In this document: positions 42,280-51,416 of the stretch, in pieces
How the letters are laid out: every line of letters starts with the position of its first letter
Position numbering within the stretch: position 1 is the first letter of the stretch
Source of the DNA: Desulfomonile tiedjei
GTDB taxonomy: Bacteria; Desulfobacterota; Desulfomonilia; Desulfomonilales; Desulfomonilaceae
DNA: 64,000 nt
Direction of reading: 5' to 3'
NCBI GenBank assembly: GCA_016212925.1
Contig: JACRDF010000031.1
Location: forward strand, 186,001-250,000
Notes under the pieces: generated by a model
Databases searched by the model: none
The model's input: the letters and a program-made list of their open reading frames with translations, nothing else
What the model was told of the DNA's origin: nothing
Translations under genes and position numbers: made by a program

Positions 42280-43911
42280 ATGGGTGTAGCCAAGTACATA
42301 AAGAACGAGAAAGACGCTATCGAAGAGGTCATCCTTCAGTCGGGGATCAAAGTCAAGACGCAATACGGCCCCAAGGACCTTGAAGAAAGCGGCTTCGACT
42401 ATGAGAAAGACCTGGCGGAGGCCGGCCAGTATCCTTTTACCAGAGGCATACACCCGCAGGGGTACCGTTCAAGGGCCTGGACCACACGCCAGTACTCGGG
42501 ATTCGGCACGCCGCAGGAGACCAACGAGAGGTTCAAGCTGTTGATCTCGCACGGGCAGACCGGCCTGAACGTTGCTTTCGATCTGCCCACTCAGATGGGC
42601 TACGACTCGGACAATCCCATCGTGGAAGGCGAAGTCGGCCGAGTGGGCATGGCCGTGGATACGCTGCGTGATTTCGAGGTAGCGTTCGCGGACATCCAAC
42701 TCTACAAAATCGGCTCAGGGCTCACGGTCAATGCCGTGGCTTCGATAATGTTGGCCATGTACCAGGCTATGGCTGAGAAGCGCGGCTTTGACATCACCCG
42801 TGTCAGCGCCACACCTCAGAATGACATCCTCAAAGAGATGATAGGACGAGGCGCGTGGGTGTTTCCGGTGCACGACGCGGTGCGCCTTATCGGCGACACC
42901 ATGGAGTATTCCATAACCACTCTGCCCCGATGCAATCCCGTTTCGGTTTGCGGCTACCATATCAGGGAATCAGGGGCTACCTCTGCGCAGGAGATCGGAT
43001 TCGCGCTGGAAATAGCCAACACTTACATTGACGAGGCAATGAGCCGCGGGCTTTCCGTGGATGATGTAGCGCGAGGGATTACCTTCAATTTCAACATATT
43101 CGGCAATCTGTGGGAACAGGTGGCCAAATTTCGTGCGGCCCGCAAGCTCTGGGCGAGGAACCTGAAAGAGAGGTACGGCGCAAAGGATCCTCGTGCAATG
43201 CACCTCCGTGGCCTCTTCGGAGGCGGAGGCTTCGGCCTGACCAAGGCTCAGCCTGAAAACAACATCATACGCAGCTCTTATTACGCCCTCGCTGCCGCGC
43301 TCGCGGGCGCTCAGACCACGGCGCTCTGCTCGTTTGACGAAGCTTTCACTATCCCGACTCCGCGTGCAGCGCTGCTTTCGTTGCGGACCTGCGAGCTTCT
43401 CATGGACGAGATCGGCCTGCGAGACACGGTTGACCCCTTGGCAGGCTCCTATTTTATCGAGACGCTGACTAAACAGATGGAAGAGAAGATCGAAGAAGAG
43501 CGCAAGAGGATTCAGGACGTGGGCGGGATGATCGAAGCGGTTTCGACCGGTTTTGTTCAGAGGCTTGTGTCGCAGCAGGCGTACGAATGGGAAAAAGGGC
43601 TCAAGAAAGGCGAATACGTCAAGATCGGTGTCAACAAGTACGTGGATGAGGCTGACAACCCTGACGTTGAACTCCATGAGTACGACGCTCAGACCCAGGA
43701 CAGACAGATCGAATCGTTGAACCGGCTCAAGGCTGAGCGCAGCTCTTCTGATGTCGCTCGCACCCTCCAGGAGCTGGAAAGAGTCACCCGAGCCAAACAG
43801 AATGTCATGCCCGCTCTGGTGGAATGCTGCAAGGCATACTGCACAGTGGGCGAAATGGCCGGCATATTCAGGGAAGTATTCGGCGAATTCAAGGAACCGA
43901 GCATTTTTTGA
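42280..43911 (+). CDS. Methylmalonyl-CoA mutase large subunit (catalytic domain only)
   Basis: A 543-residue B12-dependent acyl-CoA mutase subunit: GYRSRAWTTRQYSGFGTPQE near residue 61, VAFDLPTQMGYDSDNP near residue 97, ATPQNDILKEMIGRG, VRLIGDTMEYS, CGYHIRESGAT near residue 227, and NIIRSSYYALAAALAGAQT. Tyr and Arg at the positions that select methylmalonyl-CoA (Y89/R207 of the Propionibacterium enzyme, by my alignment) are kept, favouring methylmalonyl- over isobutyryl-CoA. The cobalamin-binding C-terminal domain is absent, so a separate small subunit is needed and is not in this window. Confidence 0.88.
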   Translation: MGVAKYIKNEKDAIEEVILQSGIKVKTQYGPKDLEESGFDYEKDLAEAGQYPFTRGIHPQGYRSRAWTTRQYSGFGTPQETNERFKLLISHGQTGLNVAFDLPTQMGYDSDNPIVEGEVGRVGMAVDTLRDFEVAFADIQLYKIGSGLTVNAVASIMLAMYQAMAEKRGFDITRVSATPQNDILKEMIGRGAWVFPVHDAVRLIGDTMEYSITTLPRCNPVSVCGYHIRESGATSAQEIGFALEIANTYIDEAMSRGLSVDDVARGITFNFNIFGNLWEQVAKFRAARKLWARNLKERYGAKDPRAMHLRGLFGGGGFGLTKAQPENNIIRSSYYALAAALAGAQTTALCSFDEAFTIPTPRAALLSLRTCELLMDEIGLRDTVDPLAGSYFIETLTKQMEEKIEEERKRIQDVGGMIEAVSTGFVQRLVSQQAYEWEKGLKKGEYVKIGVNKYVDEADNPDVELHEYDAQTQDRQIESLNRLKAERSSSDVARTLQELERVTRAKQNVMPALVECCKAYCTVGEMAGIFREVFGEFKEPSIF

Positions 43912-44198
43912 AGGGTCTTCTCTAGTGTGGGCGGAACAATCCCTTCCTTGACATGGTGGCCCATCCCTGCTAATTATGCAATGTTCCTGATCTATAAGTC
44001 CAATCGTTCACCGGCAAGTGCGGCACGGCGTATCGAAGCCCCGCGCAGGGGTACGGTCCGTGGTCCGCTCGTCGCGTTTAAGCAAGGGAATTGCGATCGA
44101 GGGCCTTGTTCCAAAAGAAGTTTTCACCGTAATTTCATTGCCTAAGTGCGCATTTAAGTCGAATTAGCCGGATAACCAAAGCAAAGGAGGAATGGGCG

Positions 44199-45779
44199 GT
44201 GAAGGTCCTTGTTTCGGACAATCTTTCCGAATTGGGTGTGCAGATTCTTCGTGATGCCGATGGCATTGAAGTGGATGTTAAAGTTGGCCTGAGCCCCGAC
44301 GAGCTGAAAGCCATCATCGGCCAGTATCATGGGCTGGCAATTCGTGGAGCCACCAAAGTGACCGCGGACGTGATCGCTGTCGCGGACAACCTCAAGGTGG
44401 TCGGGAGAGCCGGCACAGGCCTCGACAATGTGGACATCAAGGCTGCGTCCAAACGGGGCATTGTGGTTATGAACACGCCTGGCGGCAATACTGTCACCAC
44501 CGCAGAGCATTCCCTTGCCATGATGATGGCTCTGACGCGAAACATTCCTCAAGCATGCTCCTCCATGAAAGACGGGAAATGGGAAAAGAAGAAATTCTCC
44601 GGAACGGAGGTTTTTAATAAAAACCTGGGAATCATAGGTCTAGGAAAGATCGGTTCCGTCGTAGCTGAACGAGCTATGGGCTTGGGCATGAACGTAATCG
44701 CATACGATCCGTTTCTCTCCGAGGATCAGGCTAAGCAGATGGGCGTCAGGCTCGGTACCGTGGACGACGTGTTCAAGGACGCTGACTTCATAACGCTGCA
44801 CGTGCCGCTTACAGAGGAAACCAAAGGCCTGATCAACGCCAAGAATATAGCTAAAATGCGCAAAGGCGTCCGAATCATCAACTGTTCGAGGGGACCGGTC
44901 ATCAATGAGGACGACCTGGCCGATGCAATCGAGTCCGGGAAGGTCGCGGGCGCGGCAGTTGACGTATATACTCAGGAGCCGCCCGGCGTGACCAGGCTAA
45001 TCGGCCTCGATAAGGTAATCTGCACGCCGCACCTTGGGGCGTCTACGAAGGAAGCCCAGGAGAACGTGGCAATAGCGGTTGCAGATCAGATTAAGGATTA
45101 CTTGGTCAACGGGACCATCCGAAACGCTGTGAACGCCCCCGCTGTGTCGGGCGAAGCCCTGGTGACTCTGAAGCCGTTCCTCGACCTGTCCGAACGGCTG
45201 GGTCTGTTCATCGGCCAGATGGTACAAACGGGAATCAAAGCGGTCGAATCCCAGTATTCCGGTGATGTGGCCAACATGGACCTGAAGCCGATTACCACCT
45301 CTTTTCTCACAGGCCTTCTTACGCCGATTATGAAGGACGACGTGAATCAGGTAAACGCGCCGATGGTGGCTGAGGAACGTGGGATAGTCATTTCAGAGAC
45401 ACGCGTCAGCAAGGGCGAGAACTTCCTTTCACTCCTCCGGTACAGGGTTGTAACTGAACGAGGAGAGCACGTTGTAGAGGGCACCCTGTTCGGCAGGTCA
45501 GAACCTCGCATGGTTCGTTACCAGACCTTTCGCGGGGAGTTCGATCTCTCCGGGGACCTTATCCTCATTCGGGGAGTGGATAAACCCGGAGTAATCGGAA
45601 AGGTAGGAGCTACCCTCGGCGAGAAGGGCGTAAATATTTCTCATTTCCAGTTTGCTCGGCAGGAGGCAGGCGGAGAGGCTCTCCTGTTCCTGAACACGGA
45701 TACCAGGGCGGATGATGCGGCACTGAGCGCTCTTGGCGCGCTGGATAACATCGTTGCAGTAAAACGGTTGGCCATATAA
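44199..45779 (+). CDS. serA: D-3-phosphoglycerate dehydrogenase
   Basis: SerA catalyses the first step of serine synthesis. The 526-residue enzyme has the NAD-binding motif LGIIGLGKIGSVVAERA near residue 144, the catalytic Arg and Glu regions (INCSRGPVINEDDL; DVYTQEPP) and the His region CTPHLGASTKEAQ near residue 278. A long intervening domain and a C-terminal ACT domain (ILIRGVDKPGVIGKVGATLG) follow. The start is GTG 44199, 8 nt after AAAGGAGG. A hairpin follows the stop. Confidence 0.95.
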   Translation: MKVLVSDNLSELGVQILRDADGIEVDVKVGLSPDELKAIIGQYHGLAIRGATKVTADVIAVADNLKVVGRAGTGLDNVDIKAASKRGIVVMNTPGGNTVTTAEHSLAMMMALTRNIPQACSSMKDGKWEKKKFSGTEVFNKNLGIIGLGKIGSVVAERAMGLGMNVIAYDPFLSEDQAKQMGVRLGTVDDVFKDADFITLHVPLTEETKGLINAKNIAKMRKGVRIINCSRGPVINEDDLADAIESGKVAGAAVDVYTQEPPGVTRLIGLDKVICTPHLGASTKEAQENVAIAVADQIKDYLVNGTIRNAVNAPAVSGEALVTLKPFLDLSERLGLFIGQMVQTGIKAVESQYSGDVANMDLKPITTSFLTGLLTPIMKDDVNQVNAPMVAEERGIVISETRVSKGENFLSLLRYRVVTERGEHVVEGTLFGRSEPRMVRYQTFRGEFDLSGDLILIRGVDKPGVIGKVGATLGEKGVNISHFQFARQEAGGEALLFLNTDTRADDAALSALGALDNIVAVKRLAI

Positions 45780-45803
45780 CCCCGGCTCAAATGACCAAAG
45801 ACA

Positions 45804-45838
45804 AAGGGGAAACCTTCTTGTTCAGAGAAGGTTTCCCT
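45804..45838 (+). terminator. Hairpin after serA
   Basis: AAGGGGAAACCTTCT pairs with AGAAGGTTTCCCT (about 45804-45838) in a long stem directly after serA and only about 20 nt before the next gene. There is no T-run, so it may be attenuator-like or an mRNA 3'-end. Confidence 0.5.
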
Positions 45839-45860
45839 GGTGATTGACGGACCGTTAGGC

Positions 45861-46505
45861 ATGCTGAATATTAGAGATCTGTCCCGTCCGGAGCTGCCAA
45901 AGCAGGATAATTATGAACAGGCGCTGAAGATAGCCCTGGAAATCTTCGCACGAAAAGATCCGGGCCGCATCGCACAGAAGGCGGCGGCAAAACTGGTGGG
46001 ACGTTCCATACTCGTACCGCATCTTAATCGCGAAATCGTGGTGAATCTGGATGATGCTCGCCTCACGATAAAAGAAACCGGCGAAGAAGCGCCGATCTGG
46101 TTGGCCATTCTCACGCTGCACTATTTGAACAACGCGGATGGAAGGCAACCGGTAGGCCGTTTGAAACACTTCCGAGAGTTCAGAGACGGCCATTTTTACG
46201 AACCTGCTTTTAACCGCCGGACAAAGGACATACTCGTGGAGGTTTTCGGGAACGACCCCTCGATGATGATTCGCGGGGGCCAAAAGCTCAACGGAAAGAT
46301 ACGGGAAACCGGCGACGCTTCAGTAGAACTTCCTTATTTTCCGTGCCTCCCCATCACCTGCATCCTGTGGAAAGGAGACGACGAGTTTCCACCCGAGGCG
46401 AGCGTTTTGTTTGACGAAACTGCCGATCTTTTCTTCAGCGCGGAGGACATGGCGGTGGCCGGACAGATGGCGGTACTGGAATTGCTGAAGGCCTCCCGCG
46501 ACTAG
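45861..46505 (+). CDS. DUF3786 family protein
   Basis: A 214-residue protein with the DUF3786 pattern: helical N-terminus, WLAILTLHYLNNADG, and the C-terminal signature LPITCILWKGDDEFPPEASVLFDETA. The family has no known activity but is common in anaerobes with B12- or CO-dehydrogenase-based C1 metabolism. Here the CooC-type ATPase gene is 76 nt downstream. ATG 45861 or GTG 45840 could be the start. Confidence 0.75.
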   Translation: MLNIRDLSRPELPKQDNYEQALKIALEIFARKDPGRIAQKAAAKLVGRSILVPHLNREIVVNLDDARLTIKETGEEAPIWLAILTLHYLNNADGRQPVGRLKHFREFRDGHFYEPAFNRRTKDILVEVFGNDPSMMIRGGQKLNGKIRETGDASVELPYFPCLPITCILWKGDDEFPPEASVLFDETADLFFSAEDMAVAGQMAVLELLKASRD

Positions 46506-46581
46506 GCTTTCCCTTGGATTAAGCAGTGACCATTTTATGCCAAGGCATGTGATTCAATTGTAGGGCTTTGCGAGGAACACC

Positions 46582-47349
46582 ATGAAAATAGCAGTCTCCG
46601 GGAAAGGCGGGGTTGGTAAGACCACTTTGAGCAGCCTCCTTTCCCGTTACTGGGCAAGGAAGGGTTATCGAGTACTGGCCGTGGACGCGGACCCTGACGC
46701 TAATTTGGGGTCAGCACTTGGAATAGATACCACCGGCATTGTTCCGGTGGCCAAGATGGAGCAGTTAATTGCCGATAGAACGGGCGCGCAGCCGGGAACG
46801 GTGGGCGGGTTCTTCAAGCTAAACCCCAAAGTGGACGACCTACCCGAAGCCCTGGGTAAGGAAAGAGACGGCGTTCGCCTGTTGGTTATGGGAACGGTCA
46901 AGAAAGGCGGATCAGGATGTATCTGTCCTGAGAGCGCCTTGCTCAAGGCCCTGGTGAACCACCTCGTCCTGTACCAGAAAGATGTGGTCATCATGGATAT
47001 GGAGGCCGGCATCGAGCATCTGGGCCGCGGGACGGCTCAGGGGGTGGACCGCCTCGTAATTGTGGTGGAGCCGGGCCGCCGAAGCATCGAGACCGCGGAA
47101 AAAGTGCGGCAACTCACAACCGACATAGGACTGCTCAAAGTCGCGGCGGTGGGGAGCAAAGTTCGGAATATTCAGCAAGAGGAGTTCTTGCGCAACAACC
47201 TCGACGGCATACCCTTGATCGGCATAATACCCTTTTCCGAGGAGATCGCCGCCGCGGATCTGGAGAGCCGTCCGCCATCCCTGGACGATCCCGAGATTTT
47301 CCAGGCCATAGAACAGATCGCGAAGGCTCTGGAAGCGGATTCAACGTAG
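46582..47349 (+). CDS. cooC: CooC-type nickel-insertion ATPase for CO dehydrogenase
   Basis: A 255-residue MinD-like ATPase with the deviant Walker A GKGGVGKTTLSSLL (residues 7-20), DADPDANLGSALG, and the C-x-C motif at residues 113/115 (SGCICPESALL), as in CooC1, where the cysteines bind metal between two subunits. VIMDMEAGIEHLGRG is the Walker B/switch region. CooC loads nickel into the C-cluster of CO dehydrogenase. The CODH genes are outside the window. GAGGA lies 6 nt before ATG 46582. Confidence 0.9.
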   Translation: MKIAVSGKGGVGKTTLSSLLSRYWARKGYRVLAVDADPDANLGSALGIDTTGIVPVAKMEQLIADRTGAQPGTVGGFFKLNPKVDDLPEALGKERDGVRLLVMGTVKKGGSGCICPESALLKALVNHLVLYQKDVVIMDMEAGIEHLGRGTAQGVDRLVIVVEPGRRSIETAEKVRQLTTDIGLLKVAAVGSKVRNIQQEEFLRNNLDGIPLIGIIPFSEEIAAADLESRPPSLDDPEIFQAIEQIAKALEADST

Positions 47350-47396
47350 TGGGATTCGGCGGCATTTTGGTGTAAATAGTGGTAAGGGCACTGCGT

Positions 47397-47529
47397 GGTG
47401 GCTGTTTTAAAACCGACCATGTCTCCGCGCCGGCAGTACGGCGCGGTGCGTGAACCGCCCGAAATTAGGGCGCCTCTCGAAGCGCCCCTACCGGCCAAAC
47501 CTCGGGGACATGGTTTTGAGACAGCTTCC
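47397..47529. repeat. 133-bp MITE-like element with GTAGGGGCG-type core, copy 3
   Basis: The right terminus TTGAGACAGCTTCC (47516-47529) and a degenerate left terminus GGTGGCTGTTTTAAAA (47397-47412) flank a core whose right half, TGAACCGCCCGAAAT through CGCCCCTAC (47451-47491), closely matches the element at 51417-51550. Spacing between core and ends is nearly the same in both copies. The left half of the core has decayed. Confidence 0.7.
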
Positions 47530-47617
47530 GGGCCGCGCACCCACGGTTATTGGAATTCGACACATCAACACGGGCTGATCGAATATTTTTTTGAATCATC
47601 ATCATAAGGAGGATTGC

Positions 47618-48496
47618 ATGTCGGCGAAAATCATCAGTGGAAACGAAGTATCCCAGCAACTAAAGGACGAGATGAAGGAAGAGGTCGTTACGCTTAAGGC
47701 CCAAGGACTGGAGCCGTGCCTGGCGGTCATACTCGTGGGAGAAGATCCGGCTTCCAAAGTCTACGTGCTCAACAAGAAAAAGGCCTGTGAGTACATAGGG
47801 ATCAAGTCGCTTGAGACGAGGCTCCCTGCGGAAACGACCACAGAGCAACTAATGGAAGTGATTGACGGGTACAACAAGGACAAGACCGTCCACGGCATAC
47901 TGTGCCAGCTTCCACTTCCCAAACACATCCCGGAAACCAAGATCCTGAGATCTATCCTGCCGGAAAAAGACGTGGACTGCTTCCATCCCTTCAACGTCGG
48001 CCTCATAAGCATCGGTGAAGTCCGCTTCCTTCCATGCACTCCCGCAGGTGTCATCGAGCTGATCAAGCGCGGAGGGTTCGATACTCAAGGCCAGGACGTG
48101 ATAATCGTGGGCCGGAGCAACATCGTGGGCCGGCCGTTATCAAACATGCTGGACCAGCGCGATATGAACGCCACCGTCACCATGTGCCACACCAAGACCA
48201 AGAACCTCAAGGAGCGATGCGCTGCTGCGGATATTATCATCGCGGCCATAGGCAAGCCCGAGTATGTTAAGGCTGACATGGTCAAAGAAGGTGCCGTGGT
48301 TATTGACGTGGGCATCAATCGCGTTGACGCACCCGGAACTGAAAAGGGATTCAAGTTAGTCGGCGACGTGGCTTTCGACGAAGTGAAGGAAAAGGCCGCG
48401 GCCATCACGCCGGTCCCCGGTGGTGTTGGCCCCATGACCATCGCCATGCTCATGAAGAACACGCTCACCGCTGCAAAAGAAACGATGAAGAAGTAA
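47618..48496 (+). CDS. folD: Methylenetetrahydrofolate dehydrogenase / methenyl-THF cyclohydrolase
   Basis: FolD interconverts methylene-, methenyl- and formyl-THF, serving both the methyl branch of the Wood-Ljungdahl pathway and biosynthesis. The 292-residue product has the catalytic lysine region VYVLNKKKACEYIGI (K about residue 54), GILCQLPLPKHIP near residue 98, PCTPAGVIELI, the Rossmann motif VGRSNIVGRPLSNML and PVPGGVGPMTIAMLMKNT. ATG 47618 has AAGGAGG upstream. Its neighbour cooC fits a C1 context. Confidence 0.95.
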   Translation: MSAKIISGNEVSQQLKDEMKEEVVTLKAQGLEPCLAVILVGEDPASKVYVLNKKKACEYIGIKSLETRLPAETTTEQLMEVIDGYNKDKTVHGILCQLPLPKHIPETKILRSILPEKDVDCFHPFNVGLISIGEVRFLPCTPAGVIELIKRGGFDTQGQDVIIVGRSNIVGRPLSNMLDQRDMNATVTMCHTKTKNLKERCAAADIIIAAIGKPEYVKADMVKEGAVVIDVGINRVDAPGTEKGFKLVGDVAFDEVKEKAAAITPVPGGVGPMTIAMLMKNTLTAAKETMKK

Positions 48497-49230
48497 TTTC
48501 TCTGGACGCGGGGTGCTCGCACTCGGGCACCCCTTATCGTCTCCCAACTCTCCAAACAATACGATTACCCAAGGCAGATATGTGGGACAGGCCTTCCGAG
48601 ACTGTTCCCCAACAACAGATCACACCAACAGGTCACCCGGCGGATCTCCATCTGCCGGTGGACGGCCCAGGCAAAGAACTCATCTTCGGGATTCAAGTAT
48701 CTTAATTCCAGCGAAATAGATTCCAGGCCCGCCCGCTTACAAGGTACTGCCCTTCCCTCGCTCGTATCGTCGTCTTTAGAGGTTGACATATAGCAGTTGC
48801 CATATTGTTTGTCCGATTTGCAGCACCCCGTTCCGTCATTCCTGCGGAGGCAGGAATCCAGTCCCGCGTCTCGCGGGATTTCCTGGGTTCCCGTCTTCGC
48901 GGGAACGACGGGCGTCATAACGCTCTGGCAAAGTAGGTCCGTCGATACCGTCTGAAAACCGGACCGATCATCTTGTGGCCAAACGGACATTGCTTTTGGC
49001 AACCGGTATCGGGCTTCTTCTGTAGGTGCGACTTCCATCTATGTCGGTGATAAGTTCACCAAAAGGTTTAAACTTCGGCCATGCATCAATCGCGGCACAG
49101 GTTTATCATCCGGGCCGGCGTTGTCTGAGGTTGACCCGAGGTCAAGCGGCAAGGTAATATGACCGTTAACATTGCGGCGTTAAATAGACGCTTCTGATTA
49201 GTGGGATCTTACGAATGAGGGAGATGTATT
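48497..49230. other. Long intergenic region with a terminator-like hairpin and a repeat
   Basis: About 730 nt without a supported gene. A hairpin GGGGTGC...GCACCCC at 48510-48533 follows folD and may terminate it. A palindrome-rich repeat lies at 48832-48912. Open frames in this stretch look like non-coding shadows of the repeat. Confidence 0.45.
48832..48912. repeat. Palindrome-rich dispersed repeat (ATTCCTGCGGAGGCAGGAAT type)
   Basis: Contains three short palindromes in tandem: ATTCCTGCGGAGGCAGGAAT (about 48838-48857), CCCGCGTCTCGCGGG (about 48863-48877) and TTCCCGTCTTCGCGGGAA. The first and last resemble the ATTCCGGC...GCCGGAAT part of the element at 21078-21259. No coding function. Confidence 0.6.
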
Positions 49231-49977
49231 ATGACTAGGTTGTTCGTTACGTTGGTAAGCCTAGCACTGACGGTGACAATTGCTGCTGTATCCCCGTTAT
49301 GGGCCGCGAGCGAAGGGCCTGTCATGTCCCCGGACCAGGCCTTGGAAATGCTGAAGAAGGGAAATACCCGATATGTTGCAGCTAATCCGGAGCATCCCAA
49401 CCAGGGCTTTGACCGGCGAGAGTTAACCGCATCGAAAGGACAAAACCCCTTTGCAGCGGTGCTGTCCTGTTCCGATTCGAGAGTGCCCATAGAAATCCTT
49501 TTCGACTGCGGCGTGGGTGATATATTTGTCATTCGTGTGGCAGGCAACGTAGCAAACGTCGACGAAGTCGCGTCCATTGAATACAGCGTGGACCACTTGA
49601 ATACTCCTCTGCTGGTAGTCTTGGGACATACACATTGCGGAGCTGTTCAGGCGGTGGCACAAAACGCCGAAGTGCACGGCAACCTCCCTAAACTGGTCAA
49701 GAGTATTGTCCCGGCCGTCGAAAAAGCTCGACAAAGAAATCCCAAGGCGACCCCTGAGGCCCTTCTCAACGACGCGATCCGTGCCAACGTTTGGCAGGCG
49801 ATTGAAGACCTCTTCAAAATAAGCCCCGTCACAGCGAAGAGAGTGAAGGATGGAAAGCTTAAAGTCATAGGGGCCATCTACAGCATAGACACCGGCGCGA
49901 TCAATTGGATGGGCGCTCACGACAAACAGGATGAACTGATTGCCAAAAGCATCGCCGGCCAGAAAGATTCACACTGA
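49231..49977 (+). CDS. Exported beta-carbonic anhydrase
   Basis: A 248-residue protein with a signal peptide (MTRLFVTLVSLALTVTIAAV, cleavage near ...LWAA) and a beta-class carbonic anhydrase domain. Zn ligands are the Cys in AVLSCSDSRVP near residue 80 and the His and Cys in LVVLGHTHCGAV near residue 132; the SDSR Asp-Arg dyad is kept. It hydrates CO2, here probably in the periplasm. GAGGGAG lies about 7 nt before ATG 49231. Confidence 0.92.
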   Translation: MTRLFVTLVSLALTVTIAAVSPLWAASEGPVMSPDQALEMLKKGNTRYVAANPEHPNQGFDRRELTASKGQNPFAAVLSCSDSRVPIEILFDCGVGDIFVIRVAGNVANVDEVASIEYSVDHLNTPLLVVLGHTHCGAVQAVAQNAEVHGNLPKLVKSIVPAVEKARQRNPKATPEALLNDAIRANVWQAIEDLFKISPVTAKRVKDGKLKVIGAIYSIDTGAINWMGAHDKQDELIAKSIAGQKDSH

Positions 49978-50025
49978 ACGGAACGACTGGAATCCCTCAC
50001 AACATGAATTGAGGTTGGCAAGGCA

Positions 50026-50313
50026 ATGAGCCTTTCCTTTCGCGAAGTAGCCTGCACGCTAAGAAAGAGGCTTGCTTACTATCAGGCGGTATACCGGCAT
50101 CCGGACACACCTTGGATGTCGAAAGCCCTCTTGTGGTTGGCCGTGGCATATGCTCTGTCACCTGTTGACATCATCCCGGATTTCATCCCGGTCGTAGGCC
50201 ACCTCGATGATCTGGTGGTCGTGCCTGCACTCATTGTCCTGGCGATTTGGATGGTGCCCAACCATGTGATCCGGGACTGCCGCTCGGTGGCGGCTTCTTG
50301 CCGGGTGACATAG
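50026..50313 (+). CDS. DUF1232 (YkvA-like) small membrane protein
   Basis: A 95-residue protein with the DUF1232 core ALLWLAVAYALSPVDIIPDFI, PVVGHLDDLVV, the conserved SPxDxIPDFIPxxGxLDD motif. It has one or two membrane-associated helices. The function of the family is unknown. It lies 48 nt after the carbonic anhydrase. Confidence 0.85.
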   Translation: MSLSFREVACTLRKRLAYYQAVYRHPDTPWMSKALLWLAVAYALSPVDIIPDFIPVVGHLDDLVVVPALIVLAIWMVPNHVIRDCRSVAASCRVT

Positions 50314-50417
50314 CCCGGAACTCCTGTTGTTGCATGGATGAAAGCCAAGTCGATCACCTTGCAGGTCAGTCAATATCATGGCGTAATGTTTGTATAAATC
50401 TCCATTGGAGGATTTCT

Positions 50418-51401
50418 ATGAAGTACTGTCTCCGGCTCATTTTAATCATGACATCAGTATCGCTCTTTGTGACAGCCAACGGTTGGTGTCAGGAAGAGGC
50501 CTGGAAAGCGTTGAAAGACAAGAGCGAACAAAGCTTCAGCCAGCGCAACTATCCGGACGCGGAAAAAACAGCCAGGCAAGCGCTGGAACTGGCTGAGAAG
50601 ACTTTCGGGCCGGATGACGCCCACGTGGCCCAATCCCTGGCTTTGTTGGCAAGGACGTACAAAATTCAGGGCAAGCTCGACGAAGCTGAGCCGTTGCTGA
50701 AGAGGGCACTGGCCATAAATGAAAAGGCATTCGGCCCCGACGCCGAGGCCGTGGCAGAGGCTGCAAGCGATTTGGGCACGCTGTACCACGCGCAAGACAA
50801 GACCGCCGAAGCCGAAGCCCTCTACAAAAGGACTCTGGCAATTGATGAAAAGAACCCGGCCAAAGACCGCACCACGATTTCAGAAACCCTGGACAATCTC
50901 GCCATTCTCCAGCTGAACCAGGGCAAGCAGGCCGAGGCCATAGCATTGATGAGCAAGGCTGTAGAGACTCTGGAAAAAGCACATGGCCCTGACCATCCGG
51001 GCCTTGCAACCTCGCTTAACAACTTGAGCACAGTTTACGCTGAACAGAACAAATTCAACGAAGCGCTTCCGCTGCAGGAACGGGCCTTAACCATCCTGGA
51101 GAAGTCGGCGGGACCGGACCATCCGGAGGTTGCCCTTTTCCTCCAGAACCTGGCCGGGTTGGAGATGGCCCTGGGCAAGGATGCGGACGCTGAGACTCAT
51201 TTGAAGCGTGCTCTCGCAATCATGGAGAAGTCTGAGGGGTCTGAAGATCCTCTCCTGGCAGACATTCTGGACCAGATGGTGGAGCTGTACGCCAAGACGG
51301 GCAAAAATGAAGAAGCGGAAAAACTTCAGATGAAGGCTCAAGGGATCAGGTCCAAACCGGGGAAACCGGGCCGTGAACAAAAAGCGCCGCATGGAAATTA
51401 G
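50418..51401 (+). CDS. Exported TPR-repeat protein (kinesin-light-chain type repeats)
   Basis: From ATG 50418 (GGAGG 8 nt upstream), 327 residues with a signal peptide (LRLILIMTSVSLFVTANGWC). About six 42-residue TPR repeats of the TPR_10/12 type follow (A-LALLARTYKIQGKLDEAEPL, ALAINEKAFGPD-, SLNNLSTVYAEQNKFNEALP), with the GPDHP linker typical of kinesin light chain-like repeats. The cysteine in NGWCQ could be a lipidation site, but the lipobox is poor. Probably a periplasmic protein-protein scaffold. Confidence 0.82.
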   Translation: MKYCLRLILIMTSVSLFVTANGWCQEEAWKALKDKSEQSFSQRNYPDAEKTARQALELAEKTFGPDDAHVAQSLALLARTYKIQGKLDEAEPLLKRALAINEKAFGPDAEAVAEAASDLGTLYHAQDKTAEAEALYKRTLAIDEKNPAKDRTTISETLDNLAILQLNQGKQAEAIALMSKAVETLEKAHGPDHPGLATSLNNLSTVYAEQNKFNEALPLQERALTILEKSAGPDHPEVALFLQNLAGLEMALGKDADAETHLKRALAIMEKSEGSEDPLLADILDQMVELYAKTGKNEEAEKLQMKAQGIRSKPGKPGREQKAPHGN

Positions 51402-51416
51402 TAGGTGCGGGCCTCC

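Noticed and set aside
48565-49038. 157-codon minus-strand frame between folD and the carbonic anhydrase
   Set aside because: It spans the palindromic repeat at 48832-48912 and has no domain or start signal.
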